Source: Isoetes taiwanensis
Lineage: Eukaryota > Streptophyta > Lycopodiopsida > Isoetales > Isoetaceae
Direction of reading: 5' to 3'
Length of the DNA: 64,000 nt
NCBI GenBank assembly: GCA_021234155.1
Contig: JAJEKV010000059.1
Coordinates: 7,696,779-7,760,778, forward strand
In this document: positions 33,776-46,200 of the stretch, piece by piece
Layout of the letters: each line of letters begins with the position of its first letter
Numbering within the stretch: position 1 is the stretch's first letter
Program-made: the position numbers and the translations under genes
Notes under the pieces: generated by a model
Seen by the model: only the letters and a program-made list of their open reading frames with translations
Told to the model about the DNA's origin: nothing
Databases searched by the model: none

Positions 33776-36700
33776 CTAATTTGGATCTAAAACTTGTATA
33801 GGTGAAGGGAAGTGTTTGAAAAACACAAATAAAACCCATCCATGAAGCAAAAGAAAATACATCCCACTCAAGACTCTTGCTATCTTGTGCATCCGGAGTA
33901 TATGACGACCTGCTACGAAAAGGCTATTCATGCCTAACAATATTGGGCTAATTCCACATAAGAATGCGTCTTTATATGGTGACTGTTCAGGAGCAATGCT
34001 ATCCCCAGTACCAACATAGACCTTGCTCTTTGAAGAGTAGGCATTGACTGATCCCCATTCTACATCATTGCCATATAAAACTTTGTTCCTCCCTTGTTGT
34101 GCAATCAGGGCCTTCTCCTCTTGCAATGCGCTTGATAAAGCCTATACAGATAAGACAACTATTATATTAAAGACAACGTCGGCTTTTAAGCTCCCATGGG
34201 ACTAAGATATGACCTCAAGACGAAAAGTTAGAGTGCCTTTCTCCGTTAATAGTGCCTCAACCTAGAAAGTAATGCAAAACTCTCAGCTCAATTCAAACAC
34301 ATGGGACAAGTGCAAATTGCACTTTTTAAAAATGCATATTTTTTGTGGTACCTGTGTTTGCTTTTGAATAAGATGATCAGTCAGCTGGGTCAGGTGATCT
34401 TCCAGTTCTTTTTCCCTCTCCGATGGTATCCACATTGCATTTTTAGCATTAGTTATCTTTTGCTGGATCTCGCTTGCCTGCAATTAAACAAGCAACTTTG
34501 AATCAAGTAAACAACTCCTTGGATAAAGTAAGCCGACACAAAAGGTAATCTACCTGGAATTGGCAATTCTCAATATTCCACCTCAGTTCTTTTAAATTTT
34601 CTTCATAGGGAATGTGATTAGAGTAGGCCAATGGTTCCTCCTATTTTCCAACGTTCAAAGATAGAAAAAAGAAGTCAAATAGATATTATTTACGAAAATG
34701 CGGAAACTAACATGCATTTCATGTCAATCAAAGCTTCGCCAAACAACATTACTATATATACAGCTATCTTTATGCTCCACATGTGAATCGAACTCCAATT
34801 GTTCTATATAACTTTCCATATATATGAGCAATCTGCAAAACAATACCTTTTGAGCCTGAAGAGGATGAGCGAGACGATGTCCAAGTCTTTTAATCTTCCT
34901 TTCTATACCTGAGCATAAAAGCTAGTTAGCATAAGAACCTAGGCCGCAAGAAGTTTACTCCCGACTGTAGTAAATTATAGACCCATTCTCTTAGAGGATA
35001 AATATTATTACCCTTTTATCACTTATCTAACTGTGCCCAAGGTCATCCACCTAATGAAGAGTATTTCCTGTCTTAGTTACTAACTGTGCATAGTACTCAT
35101 TTTAGAGAAACTTCGGATGCAGGGGGGAAGGCACATGCAAGTTGTAACTAATACATGGATCTCGTTTTCTGCTCCCTACATAATGCATATCTATATTAAA
35201 TCTTCAAAACTAACATATGTATAAACATAACAACAAATTCTTAAATAAAAATGAACAATCATAACACTTATTCAAGGAAAATTGGCCAATAAATCATTGT
35301 CGACGTGAGGTATGAGTGATTTGGTATCTACTGCTTTGGGACTGCAGGCAGGCGGGGCGGGGCACAAGGGTTTTGTTTTTCTCCGCAGGAGAGTCAGCAT
35401 CCCATTTCATACCCAAACAACGGGACAAAAGAATCTCCTCCTTAAAAGGCACCCAGACCTGCTAAAATTGCAATGTTTTCCGGTATCCAAAATTCTGCTA
35501 TGGTAATTTTGACATCATCTTATAACGTTCAAACAAAACTTATCATGTGTGTCCTAACTATATAGAAAAATGGCTACCTGCTATTGAATACTTCTTTGAT
35601 TCGACCTTGTTCCTGAGGTCAACTGCCACTGACAACTTTTAAAATATAAAGAAAGAGTGAACTTATAGATAGGGAGAGCATGAACTGAAGTATAAAAACA
35701 TTACCAAAAACTCGGCTTCACATAAAATCTAAAAGCAGGCTGGACACAGAAGGATACCTGTTTATCTAGATTTCTCTGAGTAGTAGCAAGTGCTCTAGAA
35801 AGCTCATAGTTTTCGGCCTTCAGACCAGATAAAATGATGAAATAAGTATAGATGTCAGTAGGGGCTGACATAAGGATCTAAAGAATAATGCCAGAACCTC
35901 AAGCTTAGCTTCTCTTGCAAGAGCTTCCATTCTTGTGCTGGTATGACGACGTTTCTCCAGTTCTGCTGCTTGCATGATTTCGAGCATATTTGTTCTGAGA
36001 CCTGCGGCCTATCCTTACAAAATTTATAAACAATAGGTAAGAATCTCAACGACCAAGGATGCTCATCTAGGTTATGAATTTTAGAAACCAAAAGAGATCT
36101 CTACCTTATTGGTACTTGCTTATTGGTACTATGTTCAGACCTTATTTGTATTTGCTTGTTTTTCGAGCAACAAATATAACATCACATGCAAATTTGTGCA
36201 TCTGACTATGTGCAATTACCCCCATGGCCATTCAATACTATAATGCAATTGTAGCAACAAATGCTAGCTATATAAAAGTGGACAAACTCACCTCTTCGAC
36301 TTGTTCCTTTGCCCTCTCAAGAAGTAGGGCCTCCAATTGTGTCTTTTCTGCTTCCAGCTTTTCCACAAGTTCTCTTTGTTCTTTCACCACAGATAGTGCT
36401 GCGGCAATTTTGGCTGCTTTGATTTCTGCTGATTTGACATTCTCTTCATAATCCGAATCGGAATATTCTGACACAGTTGCACTTTCATCAGTCTCTTCTT
36501 CAGCAGATTCCGAAGTTGCATCAGAAATCTTTTGTTTGGCCATCCTAGTTGTTTCCTCCATATCATCTACATAAGCAGGTAGTTTCTCAATACTATCCAT
36601 TTGTAAAGGACTTCTTGCCCCCGGGATCTCTGCACTGGCAGTTTTATCACGTTCCATGGAAGAAAAGTTATCATCCAATCTTTCCTCCAGTGTCATCTCC

Positions 36701-37446
36701 CTATCTTGGGCGCTAACAATGCAATTATCTAATTCTTCCATGTTATCCATTTTTTTATGAACCAAACTGGTTAATGGCAAGTCTGCAATGTTGTGACATG
36801 GCTGCCTATACGATGGATCTGCCCCCATGTTACGGTTACTGCTCAAGGCATCATTTGTAGTTGACATTGTGTCTAGAACTTGATCACTTTTACATTCTGC
36901 CGTTTTAGAATCCAAAGCCTGCTTGTCTTCTTTGTTAGACCCATGATGCTTTTGAATGCCTTCCTCAACAGACAGTAATTGAGAAGATTGCCTCTGTGTG
37001 CGCGTCTGAGGATTTATTTTTGATGAAGTTTTTCGTGGTAAGGGCTGAAGCTCAGACTGAACCAACCTCTTCCCATTTCCATAAGGCTGATTTAGATTAT
37101 GTAGAACCCCACCTCTCTGAGATACGTAAATTGAGCTCCCAACACTACTAGAAGTGGAGGCAGGAGGTGCAGCCAAGATCGCTGTCCAGTCCTCCTTCCC
37201 ATGGCTGTCTGATATAATTTCCTTGGTGCTTTGAAAACCATTTTCATGTTTCTGCAAATTAAGATGTGGAGCATGAGAAACCTTATGATTTAGTGACAAT
37301 GGTTGTTGATAGTTATAACTTTGCCTTTCCAAAACTGGATTTTCTACAATACTTGCTGGAGCAGAATCTGAGCTATTAACATATGCCTTAGGCGCACTCA
37401 AATTAGACGGCCCCTGTTTGCTTATGGTCTCTGCAGCTTGATCAAT
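33776..37446 (-). CDS. GC2: Golgin candidate 2 homologue (Golgi coiled-coil tethering protein)
   Basis: Golgins are long coiled-coil proteins anchored in Golgi membranes by a C-terminal segment, where they tether vesicles. Eight exons can be joined in one frame with standard splice sites: 37446-36292, 36008-35898, 35817-35758, 35635-35578, 34902-34847, 34640-34554, 34477-34352 and 34141-33776, about 672 residues. Telling matches to Arabidopsis GC2 are EDWTAIL, the acidic SDSDYEE patch, VVKEQRELVEKLEAEK, TNMLEIMQAAELEKRRHTS, LTQLTDHLIQKQTQV and a final hydrophobic anchor (about 620-645) followed by FFKHFPS. The protein is full length for the family except the first exon (start Met and the amphipathic region), which I could not find right of 37,446. 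The first base of exon 1 as listed follows a clear acceptor. The last exon lies in a tandem duplication. Confidence 0.93.
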
Positions 37447-37533
37447 CTGTTACAATTCCAACTCATAATTAGCCATATACAAGTCGAGCGACAGCTAACA
37501 GATGATTAACTCGTGTAAATATTAAGCTTTGTT

Positions 37534-37737
37534 ATGTTTAAAGAAACAATTTTGGAACTTGCAGAAACGCTTGATGGGATCCCCAAAAGGATCCTCAAGG
37601 AAATAAGTAGATCTGCTTTTGCAATGTTTTATAGCCATAAATTTCCTCAGATCAAAGCTACGAATTCTAATTTGTTATCAAAAAAGTTCAATGCCAGGCG
37701 GAGACCTGTTGAAGAAATTCTTCAGCCGCTCTAAGCT
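37534..37737 (+). CDS. Unidentified exon-like reading frame
   Basis: A 60-residue open stretch after a possible acceptor ('cttgcag' at 37,558-37,564) ends in a stop and is followed by T-rich sequence that looks like a 3' untranslated region. The product is rich in Lys, Arg, Ser and hydrophobic residues (ETLDGIPKRILKEI near the start, NARRRPVEEIL near the end). It runs opposite to the golgin gene and lies just beyond its visible 5' side. It may be the last exon of an unidentified gene or a transposed exon. No family is recognised. Confidence 0.35.
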
Positions 37738-38412
37738 TGGTGGAGAACCATGTAGTCGCCATGTCCCGGCGCCGGGGTAGGGTCCCGTATACTGTGTATA
37801 TGTATCCTGTTGTTATCGTGCAACTGACGATGACCGGGAAAGGCCCAGGATTGACGGGTTATTGCCAGTTTAGTAAAACTATTGCTGTGAAATTGAATTT
37901 GTGAAATGTAATGACTCTAGTTTGATCGTTGCGAAGCAAGAATTAGATAGATATTATTTTAACGTCCAAGGAGACTCTATAGTGGACATGGGATGGGTCT
38001 ATACATAGTGCTACTCTGGATGGTGTCTTTTTTTTTTTTGGGGCATTGCCCCTTGGTGGCCAAACCCTCGCTTATGTGGGTTTGTGGCATATCCTAGGTA
38101 TATGTTGGAATATACCTAAGATATGCTTGTGACTGCCCCAAACCCATTATTCCTTGTAAACTGGCAGTCACCTGCATTGTGGGTCACTCATGTTTGAACC
38201 GCCTAACCTGCAAGATAGACAGAGCATCGGGCTATGGCGACCCCCAAGAGGCGAAGCCCTCCAAATCCGGCAGCAGTAGAGGCCCACAAACACAAATAGA
38301 ATGCCCTTGCATACTTGATGTAGAAGCCTGTGACATGGCCACACTGATGGTTGTGCCTGGCTATCAAGGGAAATAAATTCAATGGAGAAAGGTAACAGAA
38401 AATAAGAGCTGT
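37738..38412. other. Intergenic sequence with hairpins and a retroposon-like end
   Basis: 37,950-38,010 resembles, on the minus strand, the retroposon 3' end at 27,5xx ('agtctccttggacgttaaaa'). At 38,086-38,125 'gcatatcctaggtatat' pairs with 'atatacctaagatatgc' around a short loop. No gene recognised. Confidence 0.4.
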
Positions 38413-38416
38413 TAGA

Positions 38417-38685
38417 ATGCAAATAGGAATCGGCATTGGGGCTCTTTTCATTCCGGCAGTCGCCCTATTTGTGGGCACTGATCCATTTGACATAAATCCG
38501 ATTCGCACATACCATGGTTTTGCAGCAAAGTGTCTCGACCTTCCCGATCTTTCATAGCTGCCCAAGTTTTTGGAAGACCCTTTGAATAAATTGGGTCGGG
38601 CAGAGCTCAGATTTGTTGATCAGATCCGCGGGCCTGAGAGCATTACCTTTGATAATCAAGCTAGGGACCCGTATACAGGAGTCAG
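38417..38685 (+). pseudogene. Strictosidine synthase-like first exon, cut by an LTR
   Basis: The frame opens with a hydrophobic N-terminal segment (IGIGIGALFIPAVALFVG, about residues 3-20), as in plant strictosidine-synthase-like proteins, which are six-bladed beta-propellers of the secretory pathway. It continues with NKLGRAELRF and GPESITFDNQ, then PYTGV, matching the first propeller blade. One in-frame TAG at 38,555 breaks it. At 38,686 the sequence changes abruptly into a minus-strand LTR, so the rest of the gene is missing. Members usually have about 340-400 residues; about 90 codons remain. Confidence 0.85.
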
Positions 38686-39735
38686 TTGGGACGTCCCCTA
38701 CTTCCTATACGGTGCACACACCGTATCAGAAGGTGGAGCATTCTCCCTAACAGCCAAACTGGCAGGGGCCATCCACCTGACACCACTCCCAGTGGAATGA
38801 GCCAGCAAGGGAAGAGTGGATGTGTCATTCACCCGTCTCCCTTCAGGTCGACCTATCTGCGGAAGCGTGAATAAACATGAGCACATGACATAATATAACA
38901 ATACAATCACCTCGAAGGGTGAAACATCATATCATCATGCAAGAGAGTCGCCTCTCCTCCAGGGACTTCCATGCCCAACACAGGTGACTAGAGGGCCACT
39001 GCCCTTATTCGACTTGAACCCAATGGAGAGTGACGCATCACTCCACGGGTGCCTTGCCCACACACAGTGGCAAGCCATTAAGCCTAGTCCACAGGGATCC
39101 CCGGTAGGCTTTACACACCAGAGGGATCGTTCTGTGTTGGGACAAGTATCCCATTGTTCTGCCGGTCTAGCCCCTCAATCCACAACCTGGTGGGCTCCTG
39201 TGCACAGGCCGCAATAATTGGGAGCTAGTAGGCTACCTATGATCATCTGCTACACAAGCTTTAGGCCTCTACCCCCCTTCCCAATATATGGAGGTCACAG
39301 AATGAAATACCAACATCATCACAGAACTGAAATGAAGAATATCATCTAATCTATCTACCTAAACATCCTGAGTTAGGTTCCTTAGTTAGGGCTTATGATC
39401 TCGGGATCTATAAGGCTTCTATGGCTGATCTAACATACTAAACCTGCTTATTGCCTAGCCAAAAGGCGGCTTTGCACAATAGAATGACTAGATACCTGGT
39501 CCTTGACCTGCTCCAGAGCCTCGGAATGCATCCATGCCTCTGATCCTGCTGAAGACTGCTGCTACTCGATGATCTGTTGTGCAAAGACGGCTTTGCAGAG
39601 CCGAGCAATGCGAAATGGGGTCTTGGTTTGGCCGAAATGGCTCAAGAGAACCCTAAATGCGAGAAGGGAAAGGAGCTCTATGAAAACCCTAAAATGCAAA
39701 GAGAAGAAAGGGTTTAGGGTTTAAGGGGTCGCTAC
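38686..39735 (-). mobile_element. Partial LTR, minus strand (TGTGACG family)
   Basis: Read on the minus strand this matches the 3' two-thirds of the LTR at 56,030-57,652: shared phrases include 'gcctgtgcacaggagcccac', 'gggctagaccggcagaacaa', 'gtgtgtaaagcctaccgggg' and a final 'gggacgtccc-a' end. The outermost bases at 38,686 (TTGGGACG) have lost the exact TGTGACG terminus. The 5' third of the LTR is absent; a LINE fragment follows from about 39,735. No internal retrotransposon sequence is attached, so it is a solo or truncated LTR. Confidence 0.8.
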
Positions 39736-41203
39736 GGCCCCCTCAGTAGCAGTACCTTGCCGACCTCGGTTGCGCTTGGATTATGAGCAGGCGGAGGCTT
39801 ACGCTGACATGCTCGCAGAAGCCCTCCCCGACAGCTTCAAGGGCCCTGCACACACGGAGCAAAGAAACCCGACCAGGCCGGTTGAGCTCCTCGCAATCGT
39901 GGGCGCATGATGCTTTGGGGAGACCTCCCCACGCCGTAGATCGAGGCCGCAACCTTCCCCGCTAATGTATGGTTTGATGTCGGTATAAGGAACGCAAACG
40001 CGCACTCCATCTCATCATGGATCAGGACACGCGAGCTCGGGCCACCAGCCATTACCGCCTTCCTCAAGGAAACAAAGGCAAGGTACCGGCAAGGCACCAA
40101 GGAGAAATGTTCGCCCTACTTGAGGCCACCGGAAACTTTAAAGCGCAGGTACTTTCTGCAGCCGCCACGACCTTGACGGAACATCACGGCGGTGCAATGG
40201 GAGCGAAGCACATGGTGAATGACTTTATGATCCCCGGAACACGGACGATGTGCCCCCGCAACATGGCCCACTTCTGGTGATCACGCGAAGAAGATGTCGA
40301 AGAGGGCTGCGGCGCTACCGGCTAATGGGAAGGCAAAGAGACTTGGGCGGCCCGCAAGCGGAGTTGCTCAAGTGGGCGGGACAGCCCCATGGTGCCCGGC
40401 CCTGCCGCCTTTGCTCAACAGTGGCGCCGAAGAGGGTTTTCCCCCGGCCATGGACCACAAGCGAGGTTGTTCCGATCTACAAGGCGGGGACCCACCTTTG
40501 TCCAATTAGAACCATCATGGTCATTTCGGTTTTGCCAAGGCGTGCGGGCATTCTCGAATAGCGGGTAACCGGATGGGCGAGGCAGCGTGAAGTCGGGGCA
40601 CTTACCCGTGCAAAGCCCGATCCCGACATTCGACCGCTTGATCACATCTTCACACTCGGCCCTGGTCGAGGACAAGAAACCGTCCGGGAGGACTGTGTCT
40701 TTCGCTGTTTTGTGGACTTTGCAAAAGCTTTTGACACAGTACCCGGGAAAAGTTGTGGGCGAGATTGCACCATCTGGGGCTCCCTATGGATCTGCAGAAC
40801 GTAGTGTACAGATTGTACGAGAGCTGCACAGGCCACATGCAACCGGAGGGACAGTCATTTGCCAGTAGCATTGGAGTTAGGCAAGGTTGTCCTCTCTCAC
40901 CCACGCTCTTTGGACTTTACATTGACCAATTGGAAGCCTGGCTTGCTGCCAATGGGGGGGGACGGTATACAGCTCTTGCAACAGGTCATCCGGCAGCTCA
41001 TCTATGCGGATGATGTGGACCTCTTGGCCCATACACTAGAGGGCATGCAGGCACACCTAGATGCCCTGGACACATTCTGCCAGGCGACGGACATGTGTGT
41101 CAACCTGGCCAAGACTAAGGTGGTTCTCATATCCTCCTCGCATCATCCAGCACCTCCGGCGCTCACTTATCAGGGGCAGATGGTAGAGGTTACACCCAGC
41201 TAC
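39735..41203 (+). pseudogene. LINE reverse transcriptase fragment
   Basis: GC-rich compared with its surroundings. The frames give, in order, a YEQAEAYADMLAEA region (39,790), an RT fingers region with VVPIYKAG-like residues (40,470), VDFAKAFDTVP (40,720), GVRQGCPLSPTLFGLYIDQL (40,877) and the active-site YADDVDLLAH at about 41,000. The frame changes at least four times, so it is not functional. It lacks the endonuclease at one end and stops abruptly at 41,203, where an LTR begins. Confidence 0.88.
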
Positions 41204-42761
41204 TGTGACGTTCCAAGTATTTATACGGTATACGTATAAATATATTGACACGTCACCCAGTAAAGGTATGCCACCATGGGGTATTGTAACCTAGGGGGTT
41301 GACCTAAAAGGGATTAAATTAGCTATGCTAATTTAATTATTAAGGATAATAACCTATAATTAAGGAATTAATATCTAAGTGCATTAATTAAGTCAACTAA
41401 TGGTTTGGGAAGGCGCCACCTGGCCAAACTCGATTGGTCAGCATGGGGGATGCTAATTTGAGCCATCAAGGTGGATCACCACCCCCATCTCGCCCAAAAT
41501 CGACCCAGAAGAAGGAGCAGCTGAGCGCCCAAGTACCTGGAACTGTTGCTGATCACCTCGTGGTTGCTGAACACCCAGGTTCTGAGAGATGGAGGCGCCT
41601 CATGACAATGGATCAAGTCGAAACTCGGGTTAGTAGATAATCTAGTTGATGTCTTTAAGGATAGAGCTTCAGTTAAGTTCTTTGAGTCTTCTCTGGTTGT
41701 TCTTACTTAGGATTAACCCTTCTTTGGTATTTAAGATTACATTTCAATTATGGATTACGTTTATGATGGATGGATGGATGTGTATATGAAAGTAGCTTTG
41801 TTAAGCTTCTATAAAGCTGGGATTAGAGGGGGGTAGAGACCTCTGTGCCATATGCTTTAGTATGCTCCTAGCGGCTCCTTTAATTTCCAATTAATGCGGC
41901 CTGTGCACAAGAGACCACCGAGTCGTGGATGCTATGGAATTGCTTAGCACCAGATAAGGGACGCAGTGGTGAAGTGGGGGTGGGGTCTTGCACGAACATA
42001 AAAGGCTCCTGAGACTCCTATAGTGGGCTAGGCCTGATAGCCGGTCACGTAGAGGGCCGGGTATGGGTCTGACACTCCCTGTGCTTTGAGTAGATTTAGG
42101 GTGAGTAAGTCGGGTATGGATGCGGGGGTCGCTGATGCGGCACGTATTCTCTAGCTCACCCATGGAACCACTGTGATCCTGGAAGGGGACACTTCCCTGA
42201 CCTGCCTCATCGGACGGGGCTTCATGAACCCTGGAGTAGGCTCGAAGGGTGATACCTTGAGTCTGCGTCTCCGGAAGGCTATAGTGACGCCATAGCATGA
42301 TTGGACTCATCTGCAAAGTATGCACAGGAGGGGCGAATGGAGTGGACAACCCTAGCCGATGTTCTATGCCAGCCAACGCCATGCCAAGATTCGGTCTGCT
42401 GACCTCTTGAGACCTAACCGTCAGTCGATCCTCACTGGAGTCTGAGCCGGGGTAGAACCATGGGTTTGGGGCGTTTTCCTAGTATTAAATGTGTTGTCAC
42501 TTGGATGGATGTGCCACCCTTAGTGGTGGTATTTTATGATATGATTATGCTGTGTGCTAACCTTGTATTCATGCTTCCGCAACATAGGAGTCCCATTGAA
42601 GGCGTGGGCCGAATGACCCCTCCGTGTCCTTCACTCGAGCATCTCTCTATGGATGGCCGAGTTATACGGAGGGCCCTGCTCGTGGCGAGTTGGTCGCCAT
42701 GGGAGGGGAAAGTCCCCGTATGTATACGTCCGAGTGTCGTATACGTTCAGGGAGCGTCACA
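41204..42761 (+). mobile_element. 5' LTR of a Ty3/gypsy-like element
   Basis: The LTR starts TGTGACGTTCC and ends GGAGCGTCACA, a perfect 7-bp terminal inverted repeat, about 1,558 bases long. It interrupts the LINE RT at 41,203. Its first 55 bases form an imperfect hairpin ('tttatacggtatacgtataaa' at the centre). The second half is similar to the LTR at 56,030-57,652 ('tgcacaggaggggcg.atgga', 'gtggacaaccctaagcc'). The primer-binding site follows directly. I found no matching 3' LTR in the window. Confidence 0.88.
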
Positions 42762-42762
42762 G

Positions 42763-42775
42763 TGGTATCAGAGCC
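42763..42775 (+). other. Primer-binding site for initiator tRNA-Met
   Basis: TGGTATCAGAGCC begins one base after the LTR end. It is complementary to the 3' end of plant initiator tRNA-Met, the usual primer of Ty3/gypsy and Ty1/copia elements. This fixes the orientation of the LTR as a 5' LTR on the plus strand. Confidence 0.95.
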
Positions 42776-43266
42776 GTGATTTCGGTTACTCGAAATCATA
42801 GCACTGACCAAACCCTAACTCGTTAGTTCGGTAGTTAGGAGGGAGTTTAAGCTAGTGTGATTGTCTAGCTCTTTGATGTTTGGTTTTGTGCTAGGTTAAT
42901 GTAATAGGTTGTAAGTTCTTAAGAAGTTTGGGGCGACTGGAGGACCCAAGTTTCGAAGGGCCATAACTTTTTGTAGGCAGCTCGGATGAAGGCGAAAATA
43001 GCTCCAATGGATCGGGCACCTCCCAAATACCCTAGGGGGCACGTCTCCCGAGGGCGAACAGACAACAGCAGGCCGAAAAATCAAAAGGGGCGCTGCTGTC
43101 TTCGGAGGTGTTCCTTTCGCCGAGTTATGACCGTATAACGCTCACAGCGCCCCATACGGTCGCGCGTATTTTTATATGCGCCTGTTTAATTTTTTTTTTT
43201 TTAAATTTGAAAAAAAAATTAATAAAAAGTTAAAAGTTAAATTTAAATTTGCACACTTTTTGAAAA
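42776..43266 (+). other. Leader region without gag
   Basis: Nearly 500 bases follow the primer-binding site without a gag or protease frame. The stretch ends in an A/T-rich zone (43,190-43,250) and a palindrome, GCACACTTTT facing AAAAGTGTGTGC at 43,251-43,273, exactly where a different pol sequence begins. Confidence 0.7.
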
Positions 43267-46200
43267 GTGTGTGCTGCTATTCTGAAGGATGCAGATCTTA
43301 AGCTGGTAACTAAGATAGGGAGAATTCATCCTAATATTTCTTCTAATGCAGCAGAGTATAGGGCCCTCATTGCAGGCCTACAGGAAGCAAGGTTCATGAA
43401 TATTTCCTATATTGTTATCTATGGAGACTCACAACTCGTTTGCAAACAGATTTTGGGAGAATACCAAACAAAGCATCAAGATATGGAGGATCTGAACACA
43501 CAAGCTCGAGAATTGCTAACTTTCTTTGATCATTGGGAGATTTATCATATTCCAAGGTCCAAAAACTTTGAGGCTGATTCTTTGTGCAGGAAGACACTCT
43601 TAGAGTATCTATCTGAGGGAGCTATCAAGGAAGATGTTCTAGATGAAGATGAGCTCTCTCAATTTCATCCTATCTTGACCATCAACCTAGCACAAGAGGA
43701 ATCACACAAAGAGCTTGAAGTGCATAAGGGAGGTATGTCCAGAACTTTGCAAATGGGAGATCTATATGAAGAGGAATGCAAAGGTAAAATGGTTAAGTAC
43801 TTTGAAGATTGGGTGGATGTTTTTGCATGGGAATATTCAGAGTTGAAAGGGGTTGATAGAAGCATTTGTGAGTTTGAGATAAAAGTTCGTGAAGATACTA
43901 AACCTGTTATGCAGAGATTGAGAAGGATTAATTCCTCACTTTTAGATCTTATCAAGCAGGAATTATTCAAAATGCAGGAGTCAGGTTTGATAGTTGACAT
44001 TGTGAACCCTTCTTGGGTTTCTTGTATTGTTCCAGTTCTAAAAAAGAATGGTTCTCTAAGAATATGTGTGGATTATAGAGATCTAAATAAAGCTACTATT
44101 AAAGATTGTTACCCTTTGCCTTTTTTGGAAGAAATTCTTTATGCAGTGGCTGGCAAGTCTATGTACTCATTTTTGGATGGTTTCTCTGGTTTTAATCAGA
44201 TTAGCATCAAAAAGGAGGATCAGCCAAAGACATCCTTCATTACTCCATGGGGAACTTATGCAATGAAAAGGATGCCTTTTGGATTAATGAATGCCCCTGC
44301 TACATTTCAGAGAGCTATGGATACTGTCTTTGCAAGCATGACTCCTGAGCAATTCAGGGTCTATCTTGATGATTTATGCCTAGGTACTGATACAAATGTT
44401 CATATTTCAGAGCTAACAAGGATATTTACATTGTGCAGACAGACTGGAGTTAATCTAAATCCAAAGAAGTGCATCTTTTTGGCATCCAAAGGCCAGCTTT
44501 TAGGTCATGAGGTTTCTGCTCAAGGCCTTCAAGTAGCTGAAGAGAAGATCATAGCTCTAAAAAAGCTTCAAACACCCAGGACAATTAAAGAGGTCAAGGG
44601 ATTTATGGGAATGACTTCTTTCTTAAGGGTGTATGTGCCTAATTTCTCTCACCTTATTAGTCCCATCTCTAAATTGACTAGAATAGGCCAAGTTAGTAAA
44701 AGAGAAAGTAAATATAGGCCTGTTGTTTGGACTGACGAGTGTGAAAAGGCTTTTTTGCAGATCATAGAGGCTATTTGCCATTCTACACTTTTAAAAACTC
44801 CAGACCTTTCATTACCATTTAAAGTTTATATAACCATTACTAAAAAAGCTGCTGGAGTTGCCATTTTGCAGGATAGGCACCCCATTGCTTTTGCAAGCAA
44901 GCAATGGTCTCAAACTGAAGAAAGGTATGCTAAGGTAGAAAGGAGTGCTGCTGCTCTCATCTTTTTGATAGAAAGACAGGGACATCTTCTACAAAAATCC
45001 CAAGCCACTATCTACATGCAGCAGAACCCCATGCCTTTTTTGTATGGTAAGAAATTGGAAAAACCCAAGCTTCATAGATGGGCTTGTAGGCTCCAATCTT
45101 ATGATTTAAAGGTAAAGGTCATTCATGTATTGAACAACCCGAGTTTATACTTACCTGCTGCCTACTTTGAACATGAGGAGGTTGTACAAGAAGAAGAAAT
45201 GACTAACCTTGTTGTAAATGAGCAGGACTTGTCAGCTATACAAGCTCAAGGTTGGCAACAACCTATTAGGAGGTTCCTTCAGTATCAAGAGATACCTTCT
45301 GAATTTTCAAAAAGCCAAGCTTACAAGTTTAAGTTAAAATGTTTGACTTACTCCTTGGTTGGTGACATTTTGTGCAAGGTTGGTGTACTCTTAAGATGTG
45401 TTGATGAAGATGAAGCTGCCCTGGTACTTGCTGAAAATCACAAAGGTGTTTGTGGTGGTCATTTTGCAGCAGACACAACTGCCAAGAAAATATTGAGGTC
45501 TGGTTACTTTTGGCCTCATTTATTTAAAGATTGTTATGATGTTATAAAGACTTGTCATCAATGCCAGATCTTTGGCAAAAGAATCTTGCATCCTGCTCCT
45601 CTTATAGGAATTGTCTCCCCTGGTCCATTTCAAGTTTGGGGATTGGACTATGTTGGCCCTATCAATCCTCCATCCTCAGCCCAGCATGAATACATTGTTG
45701 TAGCTATAGACCTGTTCACTAAGTGGTCAGAAGCAGCACCCTTAAGGAAAGCAAATGCCCATACTATTGCCAGATTTTTGCATGAGAATATTTGCTCTAG
45801 GTTTGGCATTCCCTTTAAAATTTTGACTGATAGAGGCTCTACTTTTATTAATGAGGTGATTAATTTTCTTGTTTCAAGCCTCAAGATCAAGCATGTGAAA
45901 AGCTCAGCCTATTATCCTCAAGGAAATGGCCAAGCTGAGTCTACTAACAAAGTGCTTAAGGGTATTTTGCAGAAAACAGTTTGCCAAAACCAAAGGGATT
46001 GGCACTTGAAATTATATGATGCTCTTTGGGCTCATAGAATTACCTCTAAAGCAGCTACTAATGCCTCACCTTTCAGTTTAGTATATGGAGTAGAGGCTGT
46101 CATTCCAGTCGAGTTAGAGATACCCTCTTTAAGGATGGCACTCAAGCTTGAGTTGGAGTTTTTCAGCCTTGAAGCTTTTATGAAGTTCATAAAATTGGAT

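Larger units (their letters stand above)
31422..34197. repeat. Head-to-tail tandem duplication carrying the golgin last exon
   Basis: Copy 1 is about 31,422-32,553 and copy 2 about 32,554-34,197. They are directly adjacent: both begin with 'gcacaat.tattgcatgcat' and both end with 'cttttaagctcccatg'. Apart from the MITE in copy 2 the units are nearly the same length (about 1,132 and 1,145 bases). They differ by scattered substitutions, a one-base insertion and a 12-base deletion in the copy-1 exon. The duplicated unit holds the terminal golgin exon and about 700 bases of downstream sequence. Confidence 0.92.

Noticed and set aside
37501-38412. Missing first exon of the golgin gene
   Set aside because: I looked on the minus strand for an ATG followed by the expected N-terminal pattern and found none that splices to the acceptor at 37,447.
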